From Pohlia nutans (lineage: Eukaryota > Streptophyta > Bryopsida > Bryales > Mniaceae), in the NCBI GenBank assembly GCA_022496805.1, contig CM040100.1:17513009-17577008 (forward strand): DNA of 64,000 bases. Reading direction: 5' to 3'. Below, piece after piece: positions 45,119 through 55,129 of this stretch; position 1 is the first letter of the stretch; every line of letters starts with the position of its first letter. The notes under the pieces are model-generated. The model was not told where the DNA came from. It saw nothing but the letters and a program-made list of their open reading frames with translations, and searched no databases. Made by a program: the position numbers and the translations under genes.

Positions 45119-46357
45119 TCAGGGGTGAATGTGTCTTACCACGCTGGTCACGATGTCCTCAAAAGCGGTGTTGATGATGTCATTTGTGTCGGAAGTATGG
45201 TCGGATGTTGGCGTGGTGGTAGGTTGCCGTGGTAGGTCCAGTAAATCTTCGGAATCGTCTATCCGTATGGGTTCGCTGGGAGTAGTCGGTGAGCTGGGGA
45301 CGTTGGTCGGTGATGGCTGGTCAGCCGGTAGGTGGAGCCCTGCATCCGGTAATCTGGGGGCTTGAATGGGTCCGGCTTCCATGGTTTGAACGTTGGTGGC
45401 GGGTGTTGGGGTAGGAGCTTGATTCGCTTCCCAGGTCGGGAATGCTCTGCGGTATTGTTGAATCAGTCGGTAGGCTTGGTCCAATGCGAATGCGTATTCA
45501 GTGGCCTCTTCTTGGGTAGCCTTCGAGTCGGTAGTGATGGCTACTACGTCCGTTGAGAGTCGAGCGTTCCGGGTGTGTTGTTCGTGGAGTTGCTGTCGAA
45601 GGGTCGTTACCAAGTTGGTGTGGGTGGCGTTGAGTCTTGCTTCCCGGTCACATTCTGCCGTTAGGTCCGATATTGCAGTGCGCTGGGCTTGGAGTTGTTC
45701 GGTCGCGGCTTGGGCCTCGGTACGGTAGTGGTCCCGTTCCTGCCGAAGGTGAGAAACTTCGATTTGGCATTGGTGCAGGTCTGCTGTAGCCGTATTGAAC
45801 TGCCCGACTAACTCGGTAATCCGTCGTTCGGTAGCAACGAGTGTAGTTTGCAGAGCCTCCTCTCTCCGTTGCGTCTCGCTTGTGGACTGGGCCTGTACTG
45901 CTACGTTGTCCAGTATCTGTAAGAGTTGGTTTGTAGAAGACCTGAAGACCGCAATGTTTTGTTGGAGGGTCCGAGGTGGTCGATAATATATCGCCGGTAC
46001 GGAGGTATTGGGTACCTGGTGCATCGAAAGAAGTAGTGTTCGGTCGATCGTATTTGGTGGTGATGGTAAGCCGGTGGTTGGTGTAGTGTGGTTGGCCGGT
46101 ACTGGAGCTGGTGAGGCTGGAGTGGATGTTGTGGTCGTGGGATCCGGAATGACTGGTGGTGACGTGGGCTCGGTAGGTACCGGTTGATTTGGTGTTGGCG
46201 GAGGTGCTGATATGGCCGGTACTTGGTTGGTCTGGCGGGTACGTCGTCGGATGAGTGGTGAGAGTTGTGTTGAGGACGAACTCTCTGCTTGCGGTGTTGA
46301 TGGTCGCTGACGTGGTCGTCCCCTATCAAATTCCTGCAATGCCATATCGACCGCCAT
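45119..46357 (-). CDS. accessory ORF: Pro/Thr-rich, coiled-coil protein, 412 aa
   Basis: Lies 3' of and overlaps by 457 bp the end of the Gag-protease frame, in a different frame. The open frame runs back without a stop to about 46433 (a TAG), so it may be entered by a -1 shift or a splice rather than its own ATG. The first 140 residues are rich in Pro, Thr and Ser. Residues about 150-300 form a coiled coil (RREEALQTTLVATERRITEL, LRQERDHYRTEAQAATEQLQ). A Pro-rich linker and an acidic tail (RIDDSEDLLDLPRQ; NTAFEDIVTSVVRHIHP) follow. No enzymatic motif is seen. Combined with the preceding mobile-domain-like segment it resembles the gag-like extra ORFs of plant LTR elements. The function is unknown. 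Confidence 0.6.
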   Translation of the reverse strand: MAVDMALQEFDRGRPRQRPSTPQAESSSSTQLSPLIRRRTRQTNQVPAISAPPPTPNQPVPTEPTSPPVIPDPTTTTSTPASPAPVPANHTTPTTGLPSPPNTIDRTLLLSMHQVPNTSVPAIYYRPPRTLQQNIAVFRSSTNQLLQILDNVAVQAQSTSETQRREEALQTTLVATERRITELVGQFNTATADLHQCQIEVSHLRQERDHYRTEAQAATEQLQAQRTAISDLTAECDREARLNATHTNLVTTLRQQLHEQHTRNARLSTDVVAITTDSKATQEEATEYAFALDQAYRLIQQYRRAFPTWEANQAPTPTPATNVQTMEAGPIQAPRLPDAGLHLPADQPSPTNVPSSPTTPSEPIRIDDSEDLLDLPRQPTTTPTSDHTSDTNDIINTAFEDIVTSVVRHIHP

Positions 46358-49300
46358 GTACTGTACATTGAGGTACCGGGCTTGAGCTTTGGTAATGCTG
46401 GAGAAGGGTCTGGCTGTGTCCTTGAACGTGTCCGACTACCGGGGCCAGTGTACGGTGCATCCGGTGTCGGGTCGGTCATCGATAGCGATTGCCGACGTGG
46501 TTCGGTGCTCGGAGTAGGGTTCGGTGCGGTTATATTGGGTAGCGAGTTGCGTCGCAGTCGTGCGGTAGGAGTCGAGGAGGGCACAGTCGGTTGCTGCCGT
46601 CGTCCTTGCGGTTGACGGAGGAGCATATCCGATACCTCTGCCGAGTAACATTGGTTTGACTTTCCGGACTGGAGAGTTTGAATCTTGGTTTGGAGCTGCT
46701 GGAGCATCATGTTGCTCCAATTCCATGATCCCGTAACATTTTTGGCCAGTTCCTCCAGTGTTAGAAATAGAAGGATGCAATTGTGGGATGTATATGTATG
46801 CTTCCTCTTGAAAAACATACCTTGTAAGATTCCGTACTTGCGATGCTTGAGTTCGGCTGGTTCCTTGCTGACGCTCCATCCATCGTGAAGTGTCGGGACG
46901 ATGCTGATCGCGTCTTCGGTACCGGTGTAGTAGTCGTATTCTGCCGGATCTGGGTTCGGATTGACCAAATCGATGGATCCGGCGGGCAGCTTTAGTGTCT
47001 GGGTAATGGTGTCGGCGGTAATTGTATAGATCTCGCCGTAGACTTGGCCGATGATGATGCCCTCGGTATCGATGGAGGCGGTGTTGATGAAGCGCTCCAC
47101 GACATCGGTTCGTATGGGAGTGGTTGTCCAGGGCAGGTTGAGGTAACCGCGGAGGCCGACCTGCCGAACCCAGTCGAGTTCAAATGAACTTTGGGCTGCG
47201 TGCTCCCGCCATTTGGCCATATGCGTCATTGGATGTGAGATAATCGTTCGCCAAGTGCCGGTAATTGGTGTGTCCGTGGTCTGTACTCGTGCCTGCAGAG
47301 CGAGTTGTTGCTTTTTGGCCATCCTGCAAAAACGAACACGGTGCGATTCTTTCTTCTTCATTCGGAGTGCTATCAGGCTACGGGAAGGAAGATTTCTAAG
47401 CCGCGCTATTCGCCTCGGTCGAAAAATATTCCTACCGGATAACTGTTGACAACTAACAGCTACCGACCTTGGAGTCCGGAATTGTGGAATAGAAGAAGTG
47501 TTGGGGGAAGGAGGACGCAGACGGAGAACCAACCGAGACGGAGAAAGCGCCGAGGTGGGAAGAGAAGTCATAGCGGCATGCGGATAAATAGGAAGGGAGA
47601 GACAAGATGAAATGAATGAGTGAGTAATTAGGGACGGCGGTGTTAAGAGAGGGGCAGCATAAAAAAATACCCATTGAGTGTCTGACACGCTTTCATAAAG
47701 TGGCGGCGCAGGAATGTTGCTAGGTGTCGTACCTAGGATTTCTTGGTTCGGGAACAGGTCTGGTTTTTCTGATGGTGTGTGTCGGTTTTCTGAACTAGGT
47801 GGGTGAAGATTTCTCCGGTAACGAGTTCGGTGAGCTGATCTGTTGGGTATGAAATCAAGAATATCGATGGTACAAGCTGGGATGCTCCCGAAGTTAGGGT
47901 GGGACCCCCCAAAGCCGGTTTTTTCCTTGTGGACTAGTGCTTTTTTCGTGCCAGGCTGACATGTCGGTACGGTAGTACCGATGTAAATATTGATGGGTAC
48001 CTGGGGTTTTCTGATGTGAACATCAGCCTGCGATTGTTTTTCTAGGGCTTCGATTGTCCAGTTTGATACTTCGGTTATCGACATATTGTTTTCGAGAAGT
48101 GGACTCACCGATGGGGAAATCAAGGTACGATGTCCTGTAGTTTGTACCGGGTAGAAGTGCGTACCTGGTGGTTCGGAAGTTCGGATGACTGTGACTTCTT
48201 CGGCCTTCCCCAGGATTGATTCTCCACCCTTGGTAATGTCTTCTGCGTGGTTGTAACAAACCAGTGTGGCCTGGGAATTTGCTTCCAATCCTACCTGTTG
48301 ATTGATGTGGATGGTGTGCATTTTTCCATTTCCCATGATTTGGATATGATCGTTGGCCCAGTTGTGAACGACTCGAGCAGCTCGGAGCCAAGGTCTACCG
48401 AGAAGTAATGTATATGCAGAATTCACGTCTTTACATGAAATGACTGTAAGGAGAATGGTGTAGGAAATACCGTGTATAGAGATTGGTATGTCGTGGAGAA
48501 GTCCTGTCGGTTGTACCAGAGAGCTATCTGCCATTCGTAATTTGAAGTGAGCTGGGGTCGGTTCCGGTAGGCCGAGTCGACAGCGTTCTGCTTCCGTGAT
48601 GACATTGACTCCTGACCCACCATCTAGAAGTACTTCGTGAATCTGTTGGTTGTTGATTTTTACCGAGATAACGGGTATGTGTCGATCAATTGCGACCACC
48701 GAGTGAACATCAATGGGTGTGTCGTCGAGGACCGGTAGCGGTAATTCTCCTTTCTTGGAGAGGTGGCGTTGGACGTGCTCGGAAATAACAGGAGCAATGG
48801 ACATCAGGTTTTTTAGGGATACCTGGATAGTTAGCGAGTCGATTTGTTGCAGAATGTTGTCGCATAGGTTGATGGTGGTATGGTTGTTGCTCATTTCCTC
48901 TGGGTGTCGCTGGTGCGAGTGTTGATCGTTATCTTCGGTTGTCCGAGGCTGTATATGGGATGTATGGATAGTGTGTACCGCGGTAATGTCTACCGAGGAT
49001 ACTGTTGGTTGTGGTAGTTTCTTCTGAATTGCTTTCTTCATGTCGTCATCAAGTAGTAATAGGCATTTATGCCCTAGATGCTCCATTGATCCACAAATGT
49101 TGCATGGATACCTCTGGATTGGTGTGTTCGGGAAAAAATGGCCTCGGTTGTTGTTGCTTACCTGGTTAGGCGGGGGTTGTGGTTGGATCGGATGGACTGT
49201 TGCCGCGTCGGTTCTCTTTCCGTACTTGCTAGCTGGGTATCGAAAGCATGTTTCCCAGTCGTGTCCCGTTCGTCCACAACCGGAACACGTCATTTTTCGC

Positions 49301-50001
49301 CGGGGGTTGTCTTCGGTACTGAGTGTAGGGTGGTCGTATCTTGCTGGCCTCGGAAGTCCCTCTTCCGCTGTTCGAGCCGCATTTACCGCTTCAAAAAACG
49401 TCGGGCGGTTTAAACCGACAGTGGCAATTTGAAGGTACTCTAGCAATCCTGCACGGAAGTTACTCAACATAAACATATCGTCAGGAGGAACGGTTAGGTG
49501 TTCCGCTAGTTGCTGCAAACGTTCGGCATAGTCATCGACGGATTCATTCGGTAGCTGAATGAGGGTTCGGAATTGAATGTATGTTTGATCATCGGTTTTG
49601 ATGGTTCGGTAACGTCGTTTGAAAACTTCGTGGAGGGTGGTAGCCGGGTGGAGTTTCCTGTGATACGCAAACCAATTGGATTCCTTGTCGGTTAGAGAAT
49701 TAGCGAACAATTCGAGTTGATCGAGCGTTTGATTCTCACCGTTCAGTAATAAAGCTGCTCCAAATTTCCGACAGTGGGTTTCTGGGCACTTACCTATCTT
49801 ATATTCGGGATACGGAACGGCTTTCCTAGCTGTAGGGGTCGGGTGATGGCACGGTTGCTGTTGTATCTCCTCCCATTCTTGGTAAGGTTGATAGACTTGG
49901 GTCGGTACTCCGGGTGCCACGATCCGTTGGTGTTGTGGATAGTAATGGGGACATGTCCTAGTATGATGGTCGGATTTGCCACAAAATGAACAAAAATTCA
50001 T
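45901..50001 (-). CDS. Gag-protease polyprotein with extra C-terminal domain, 1366 aa
   Basis: Starts at ATG 50001, after an upstream in-frame TAG and a CAA-rich leader. Residues 4-17 form a zinc knuckle (CSFCGKSDHHTRTC). Residues about 77-215 are a retrotransposon Gag domain (ESNWFAYHRKLHP, PNESVDDYAERLQQLAEHLT, FRAGLLEYLQ). Two more knuckles follow (CSGCGRTGHDWETC about 239-252, CNICGSMEHLGHKC about 300-313). Residues about 440-560 are an aspartic protease (LLDGGSGVNVI at 458-468 and LLLGRPWLR at 532-540). After about residue 600 the frame is Pro-rich. From residue 894 (MAKKQQLAL) a distinct domain begins. The last 150 residues are probably read in the wrong frame, because the frame of the next ORF is more protein-like there. 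No polymerase or integrase residues are present. Confidence 0.8.
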   Translation of the reverse strand: MNFCSFCGKSDHHTRTCPHYYPQHQRIVAPGVPTQVYQPYQEWEEIQQQPCHHPTPTARKAVPYPEYKIGKCPETHCRKFGAALLLNGENQTLDQLELFANSLTDKESNWFAYHRKLHPATTLHEVFKRRYRTIKTDDQTYIQFRTLIQLPNESVDDYAERLQQLAEHLTVPPDDMFMLSNFRAGLLEYLQIATVGLNRPTFFEAVNAARTAEEGLPRPARYDHPTLSTEDNPRRKMTCSGCGRTGHDWETCFRYPASKYGKRTDAATVHPIQPQPPPNQVSNNNRGHFFPNTPIQRYPCNICGSMEHLGHKCLLLLDDDMKKAIQKKLPQPTVSSVDITAVHTIHTSHIQPRTTEDNDQHSHQRHPEEMSNNHTTINLCDNILQQIDSLTIQVSLKNLMSIAPVISEHVQRHLSKKGELPLPVLDDTPIDVHSVVAIDRHIPVISVKINNQQIHEVLLDGGSGVNVITEAERCRLGLPEPTPAHFKLRMADSSLVQPTGLLHDIPISIHGISYTILLTVISCKDVNSAYTLLLGRPWLRAARVVHNWANDHIQIMGNGKMHTIHINQQVGLEANSQATLVCYNHAEDITKGGESILGKAEEVTVIRTSEPPGTHFYPVQTTGHRTLISPSVSPLLENNMSITEVSNWTIEALEKQSQADVHIRKPQVPINIYIGTTVPTCQPGTKKALVHKEKTGFGGSHPNFGSIPACTIDILDFIPNRSAHRTRYRRNLHPPSSENRHTPSEKPDLFPNQEILGTTPSNIPAPPLYESVSDTQWVFFYAAPLLTPPSLITHSFISSCLSLPIYPHAAMTSLPTSALSPSRLVLRLRPPSPNTSSIPQFRTPRSVAVSCQQLSGRNIFRPRRIARLRNLPSRSLIALRMKKKESHRVRFCRMAKKQQLALQARVQTTDTPITGTWRTIISHPMTHMAKWREHAAQSSFELDWVRQVGLRGYLNLPWTTTPIRTDVVERFINTASIDTEGIIIGQVYGEIYTITADTITQTLKLPAGSIDLVNPNPDPAEYDYYTGTEDAISIVPTLHDGWSVSKEPAELKHRKYGILQGMFFKRKHTYTSHNCILLFLTLEELAKNVTGSWNWSNMMLQQLQTKIQTLQSGKSNQCYSAEVSDMLLRQPQGRRQQPTVPSSTPTARLRRNSLPNITAPNPTPSTEPRRQSLSMTDPTPDAPYTGPGSRTRSRTQPDPSPALPKLKPGTSMYSTWRSIWHCRNLIGDDHVSDHQHRKQRVRPQHNSHHSSDDVPARPTKYRPYQHLRQHQINRYLPSPRHHQSFRIPRPQHPLQPHQLQYRPTTLHQPPAYHHHQIRSTEHYFFRCTRYPIPPYRRYIIDHLGPSNKTLRSSGLLQTNSYRYWTT
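46358..47322 (-). CDS. possible separate product: plant mobile-domain-like segment
   Basis: This is the C-terminal part of the long frame, from Met 894 (ATG at 47320-47322). Just upstream, the minus strand reads GTTCGTTTTTGCAG followed by G and ATG, a good 3' splice site, so a spliced mRNA could start translation here. Residues about 915-1090 (HMAKWREHAAQSSFELDWVR; GLRGYLNLPW; VVERFINTASIDTEGIIIGQ; YTITADTITQTLKLPAGSID) follow the pattern of putative plant transposon/mobile-domain proteins, in which a basic stretch is followed by V..F, G....I..TI...L.LP. The family assignment is inference. Joined with the coiled-coil ORF it would make a protein of about 730 residues. Confidence 0.45.
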
Positions 50002-50256
50002 AGTAGGGTGGTAATGTACCTAATGTGGTTGTTGTTGTTGCGGATAAGTGACTGGTAATGAGCTTGCCGCGCGAGTGTGTTGATGAGCCATGAAACAAGA
50101 TAGCTAGTCCAGTGACTTGGGTTATAGTACTTGGTTCGGTACTCGCTCTTCCGGATTGTCTCGCGTAGTCTTGTCAAAACGATATGTAAGAAGATCTGTT
50201 GATGTAACTAGAAAGACAAAAGATTCTAGAATTCGAAACACTAGATGGTCGCCAAA
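50002..50256 (-). other. leader and primer site of the Gag-protease element
   Basis: After the LTR the minus strand reads TTTGGCGACCATCTAGTGTT. TGGCGACC at the start is the expected position of a primer site for a tRNA ending GGTCGCCA; I cannot assign the tRNA. The rest is an untranslated leader ending in (CAA)n. Confidence 0.6.
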
Positions 50257-50706
50257 TGGTAGTTACCTTTACTAATCGACTATTCGGTAATCACTACCGG
50301 AGAAAATAAAGAAACAGATCAGGAATACAGAAACCACAGTCTAAGAAGATGAACAAGTAATCAAGATAACCGTAGCTCAGTTGGTAATTACTCAATCCAG
50401 TAGTAAAAACTGAAATCATCAAGTACAAATATCCGGAAGAAAAACACTCGGTAGGTGAACTAATCGAGAAGGGAGAAGAAATATCACACAAACATAATGC
50501 CTGAAAAATGGCTCGTGCCAATGAGTTTGGCTTCATTGCTTATATACATTTGTACACCCCGATCTGACCGTTAGGTCAGACTAACGGTCAGATCGGTAAA
50601 AAAGTATTTTTCTAGATCTACTTCCTGTGGTAACTTGGAATTTTACCGGGGTAGTAAAACATCCAGATCGGTAGGCTACCGGATATTACTAAGTTACCGT
50701 TAACAG
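50257..50706 (-). repeat. 5' LTR of the Gag-protease element, 450 bp
   Basis: Identical to 44606-45042 but for a 13-bp tandem-type insertion around 50577-50592 and one substitution near the end. Confidence 0.92.
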
Positions 50707-51355
50707 TCCATCTTACAATCCTTGAACATATATGTACAGCACAACAATAAGACAACATCCATACGGTTAAATTTTGAAAAAATGATATGAATTTTTTAAT
50801 AATCAATTTATAAGAATTATTTTTGAAAATTAATAAAAATTACATGTTTAGTCATTTTGACTTGGAATCAAGTATGATAGGTCAAAAACACTGGTTTTAC
50901 ATGATGCTTACCTTGTTCATGTTAAAACTAATCTTATTTGATAACAAACCTAAAGATTCCATTTTGGGTAGAATTTCAAAATTGTGACAATTTGAGATAC
51001 TGTCACTTTGAGGGCTTTAGAGGGAAATCAGTAAACTTTTTTTCAAAATCTCTTTTTGAAAGGGTTGATCAATTTCAATATTTACAAGTGAAAAATCACG
51101 CTCAATTTCTATTTTATTTTTGCAAAAGTTATGGATGTTTAAAGTTTGCTGAAATTTTAGATCGACCAAATATGGTCAGTTAGGCAATTAGGGGTTAAAT
51201 CAAGCATTAAGTGTTTGGTGCAATTAAATTTTTGAGTTTTTTTAACGTAAGATAAGGTATTCCATCTCCTGGCTCCACTAATGTAAGGTGATGTGATTGC
51301 CTTCAATGTAGCTGCTACTTTGGCTTATCTATGTAAAAAATTGAGCAAACTGCAA

Positions 51356-52325
51356 CACTTGGTGCTCAAGGCTTGGCCTACACAGGTTTGAACGTTTGAA
51401 CCCTCAGGGGTGCACTCTACATTATGTTTGAGAATTACCTGCGTGCATGACCCCCTCTAAAAACCTCTTGTATATAAGGGGTTATATGTCTAAAAACCAT
51501 TGTATACAAATATATTCCGTCCTAAATATATGTTTAATGTAAGTATATGTCAATATTTTCAACTCTAAATATGTTTGTTGTATGTATAAGTCATACGGCA
51601 ATGTTCAAATTAATATCCCTTCTGTGCACTCACATATACTTGTACGTGTTCAATACCCTGCACCCCTGGTTTGAACCAATACATTTTTTTTAGGGGGTTG
51701 ATCTCCTAACTCTACAGGAGAATCTTAGAAAGAATCTTGCTGAGGTTTGCTTGGAAAAAAATCCACTGGTTTAGCTGAAATGGTCACCCATTCTTCAAGC
51801 CAAAGGCTCCAACACCAATTTACTCAATTATATCATCTTGGATGCAATTCCAAATATTGTGCATCTGTGCATCTTCCATAGAAATTTGGAGAGTGACTAT
51901 AAAACTTTGAACCTAGTATCGTGTATTATTCCTCACGTCTCCTAATGGAAAAAAATGGTTAATAACGAAATCATCCGTGTGTTTAGATCTAGGTCATCAT
52001 TTCACATGTGGTAGTAACCCTCAGTAGAAAACCCTTTTTGAAATAACTCCAAAATGTCATTTTAATTGCATCACGAATAACATAGGAAACATAATCTTCA
52101 CGTTTCTCTCATTAACCTTATTACAAAGAAAGTGACACTTTTTTTTCCATTTATGAACAAGAGGCCCAGCAAATTAGAATGTGACACTTTGGTGACATCT
52201 TGAGTGGGGTTTTTCTACCAGTGAACGAATTGCATGGAAGTATGTATGGATTCGCAAGGCAATCAGGACTGCAGAAGCAATTGAATGAGGTTTGATAGTC
52301 ATACAAGTCAAGGCAAATAATCCAT
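51356..52325 (+). repeat. segmental direct repeat, left copy
   Basis: Matches 63276-64000 in the same orientation: TTGGTGCTCAAGGCTTGGC, GGTTGATCTCC, TTCTTCAAGCC-AAGGCTCCAACACCAATTTAC, GTGCATCTGTGCATCTTCCA and CAATCAGGACTGCAGAAGCA. Overall it is diverged, with indels. This copy carries an extra MITE (51402-51668). It may be a large transposon fragment or a segmental duplication. Confidence 0.75.
51402..51668. mobile_element. hAT-like MITE, 267 bp
   Basis: Termini CCTCAGGGGTGCACTC and GCACCCCTG, with GTTTGAAC on both sides (51394-51401, 51669-51676). The duplicated copy of this region at 63.3 kb lacks it: there the site reads GTTTTAACCAAATA. The 8-bp duplication and CAGGG terminus fit hAT. The sister copy at 60540-60806 has the same length. 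Confidence 0.8.
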
Positions 52326-53354
52326 GCGGGCTGGGAATTAATAGTGTGTCGTTTCACACATGCGAGTTCAGCGAGCTCAACAAACTTCATTGAACTCAAA
52401 TCTCTACTCCAGAATTATAGAATTTTGTTCCACAAACATTGTTGAAAGCCTAGCATGATCATGTTGGCAATTGGATCCACAGCTAAATAATGTAGATTCA
52501 AGGACTGTCAATTTGTTGTATTGAGTGCCTGGGAGACTAATTGAGGGTATGCATGCGCAAATTTACAATTTTTTTCCCATTCTTGATGCACATACAGTCT
52601 CCCCTGTGAGATACACTCCATTGACAAAACCCTATTTAAACAAACAATTGCCCTATCCCTGGCACATCATGCTTTAGAAAAAGAAAAATCAGCCAATTGA
52701 CATGGCCAAGGCATACTCCCTCCGTCCTGCAAAGACTGTGATATCGACTTAAATTTTGTCCCAATATCGACTTAATTTTTCCCTCAAGCATTCTAAATAC
52801 CACTGTTGGACTGATATGAATCTTGGGCAATGGTTAATTCTAAACATCGGTTAGAGGTTCACTGCTAATTACGAGTCTAATTCATACATTTCACTACAAC
52901 ACAAGTAATACCGTGTAATACCAATACAACACTAGTAAATGCCTTTTATATTATGAAGGATGTATATGACATCTTATAAATATTTTGAAATTTGAGTTTG
53001 TCTTTGAAGAAAGGTTGAAATTTTGAATAGGTGCCCCCATCGATGTTCAATGACGGCTGTAGGAGGCAAGTATTGAGAGAAGAATCGGAATACAGACTTA
53101 CTGAAATGTGCAGCTCAAATCTGATGTCAACTACATATTAATGTCAGGTTCAAGTTTAAAGGCAATTGTGTCCTTCGGAAGAGGATTAGAACCTATTAAT
53201 AACTGATTAATTGGATTGCAAGTGATGCAATCACACTAGTAGGAAATGTTTCGTTTTTCACTTATTATAAATGAAAAAGGAATGAAACCGCACTAGTCAC
53301 GTACATGGGCTGTCAGTGGTGGTGAGTGGTTTTGGTCACAAGAAGACAGATATA
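52326..53354. other. gene-free interval with a Stowaway remnant
   Basis: TACTCCCTCCGTCCTGCAAA at 52714 is a near-perfect Stowaway left end after TA, but no matching right end was found, so it is truncated. No gene seen. Confidence 0.55.
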
Positions 53355-53357
53355 TAA

Positions 53358-53720
53358 GGGCCGCTTCACACTATGGCCGTCCAAGTCGAGAGGCCGTGGG
53401 ATTGAGAGTCCAAACTTTGTTGAGAGTCCAAAGAAATCTACTGAAAATAGCCAATAAAATATAGTTTCATTTTTTATGAAAAGAAATCGACAGCTTCTCG
53501 ACCATAGTGACGGGTCTTGCAAAATGTAGGACCCAAACTTCCTCTCGAGAGGCCGTCACCTTGGTCAAAAAGTGTTGCCATGTAAGCATTTTGAAGGTCT
53601 ACGGCCTTTGGACTTTGGCCTCTAGTGTGAAGGGTTGAGAGGCCGAAACCATGGTTTCTTGCAATTTGATTGGTGGAAACCGACGGCCTCTCGACCTTTG
53701 GCCATAGTGTGAAGCGGCCC
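53358..53720. mobile_element. Tourist-like (PIF/Harbinger) MITE, 363 bp
   Basis: Left GGGCCGCTTCACACTATGGC, right inverse GCCATAGTGTGAAGCGGCCC, with TAA at both sides (53355-53357, 53721-53723). Terminal pairing extends over about 45 bp. TAA duplication and GGGCC-type ends are typical of Tourist elements. Confidence 0.88.
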
Positions 53721-53723
53721 TAA

Positions 53724-54477
53724 GCATAATATTCAGCCACTGTTTATTGTTTCCATGAAATGGGGAATGAAAAACGAAAGGTCTTCTACTAGTGTCAAAA
53801 TCAGATACCTTCATGTTCATATTTGTTATCTTGGCGGAAACCTATGAAATTGTCACCTATGGAAACACCCACAGCAAGGAAATGGTGCGGTTATGTCAAC
53901 TTACTCATTTCCAGTCATTCATGTCAACTCTCGAACACTTTTCGATTCTTGTTTGTAATTTTTTTGTTATTTTGTAAATTTTTATTATAGATAAATCGCA
54001 CTCTTTGACAGATTTGGACCTGTGTAACCATGTTCTTTCATATATTCTCTAATGAAATGAGGACGAAGGGCTTACTATACCAAAAAAAAACTCTACTATG
54101 TACTCCACCTATCTCCACCCTATTTATCCAACTCAACATGCTAGAGATAAAAACGCTAACATATATAGCTGATGCACCCTTAGCACTACTTCTGTTAAAA
54201 GTGCATACCAATTTTGCACTTAAAAATTAATAATTGTAATGTTCTACAATAAGAAGGTTGATGATTACTAGTCTTCTTCAATTCACAGTATATATTTCAA
54301 AAACTGTTGATGATTGCCAATTCCATGATATTCACAGTCCAAATTCATAATCATAATATGGTTTCACTTGCACAATTTTTTTAAGAGGCGTTCCTTCATG
54401 AACATGTTTGTTGTTTTTCTTTTCTACATAAGTAACCTTACCAGAGTCTTGTATAGAAAAAGATGCACATGTGGGAG
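53724..54477. other. gene-free interval
   Basis: Frames of 61-66 residues without recognisable motifs. Confidence 0.5.
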
Positions 54478-54707
54478 TAACCCCTAAAGGACCAAGGATT
54501 CATAGTTTTTAAAAATGACAAATTCAATTGATCATACCGTGTAAATTATAATTCACATGCGAATGAATTTTAAATCACTGGAATCAATGAAAAACAATGT
54601 CAAAAAACAAATAAATTTGAACATAAGGAAGTCCACATAGAATCTACTTAAAATTGCTAAAAGAATCACGAGGCCCAATTCAGGCTTCTTGGTTCTTTAG
54701 GGGTTAA
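54478..54707 (+). mobile_element. TTAA-type element, subfamily 1, best-preserved copy
   Basis: Left end TAACCCCTAAAGGACCAAGG, right end CTTCTTGGTTCTTTAGGGGTTAA. The interior is shared with 959, 20478, 37562 and 55130. Confidence 0.85.
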
Positions 54708-55129
54708 TTAGGTTGGCCCATGCCGGACCATTCAGTGATGGCGTAAAGCGTGCGTGCGTTTGTGCACTCTACGTTTTAGTGTTCCACAAGTCCTGACATA
54801 ATTCTCAGAATTTTTGTCAAGCACCTTCATGGGCTGCATAATTTCAATTCTCAAGTTCAAAACTTACCTGGTAACTAGTGATCAAAGTAACTAACGAAGC
54901 TAGTAATCAATATTGCTAAAGAGGATGTAAACTTGACACAAGGATTTGGGGCGTTCAGTCTACCACTTCGGTTAAAAGTGTGAAAAGTGCACGGTGCGCA
55001 AAATCATGGATTATGAATGTGGGCTGAATTTCATGAGGTTGACGATCACAAACTCTCTTCTCATACAATGTTTAAAGTTTACACTAAGAATTAGTGATCA
55101 TCAACCTTGTTGTGAAACTTTATAATATT

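Larger units (their letters stand above)
44606..50706 (-). mobile_element. Gag-protease-only LTR retroelement, 6.1 kb, young
   Basis: LTRs at 44606-45042 and 50257-50706 start TGGTAGTTACC and end with ...ACA. The target duplication GTCCA is at 44601-44605 and 50707-50711. The LTRs differ by one substitution and one 13-bp indel, so insertion is recent. The coding strand is minus: a polypurine tract lies beside the left LTR. The internal region encodes Gag and an aspartic protease, then extra reading frames, but no reverse transcriptase, RNase H or integrase. It must use enzymes from another element, and resembles the Gag-only non-autonomous LTR elements (TR-GAG type) of plants. Confidence 0.93.
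44546..51198. mobile_element. TTAA-type element split by an LTR retroelement
   Basis: The left end TTAACCCCTAAGAAAGGG (44546) and right end CAATTAGGGGTTAA (to 51198) belong to one element. Leaving out the LTR element and one copy of its duplication (44606-50711), 60 plus 487 bp remain, 547 bp, exactly the length of the copy at 18819-19365. The order of events is therefore clear: TTAA element first, LTR element second. Confidence 0.75.

Noticed and set aside
48423..49432. Plus-strand and other-frame ORFs inside the 6.1-kb element
   Set aside because: Shadows of the Gag-protease frame.
52151..52399. Minus-strand frame conserved between the two direct repeats (also 63755-63985)
   Set aside because: Its conservation is explained by the repeat itself; the two readings diverge at both ends and no family is recognised. 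A small exon is possible but unsupported.
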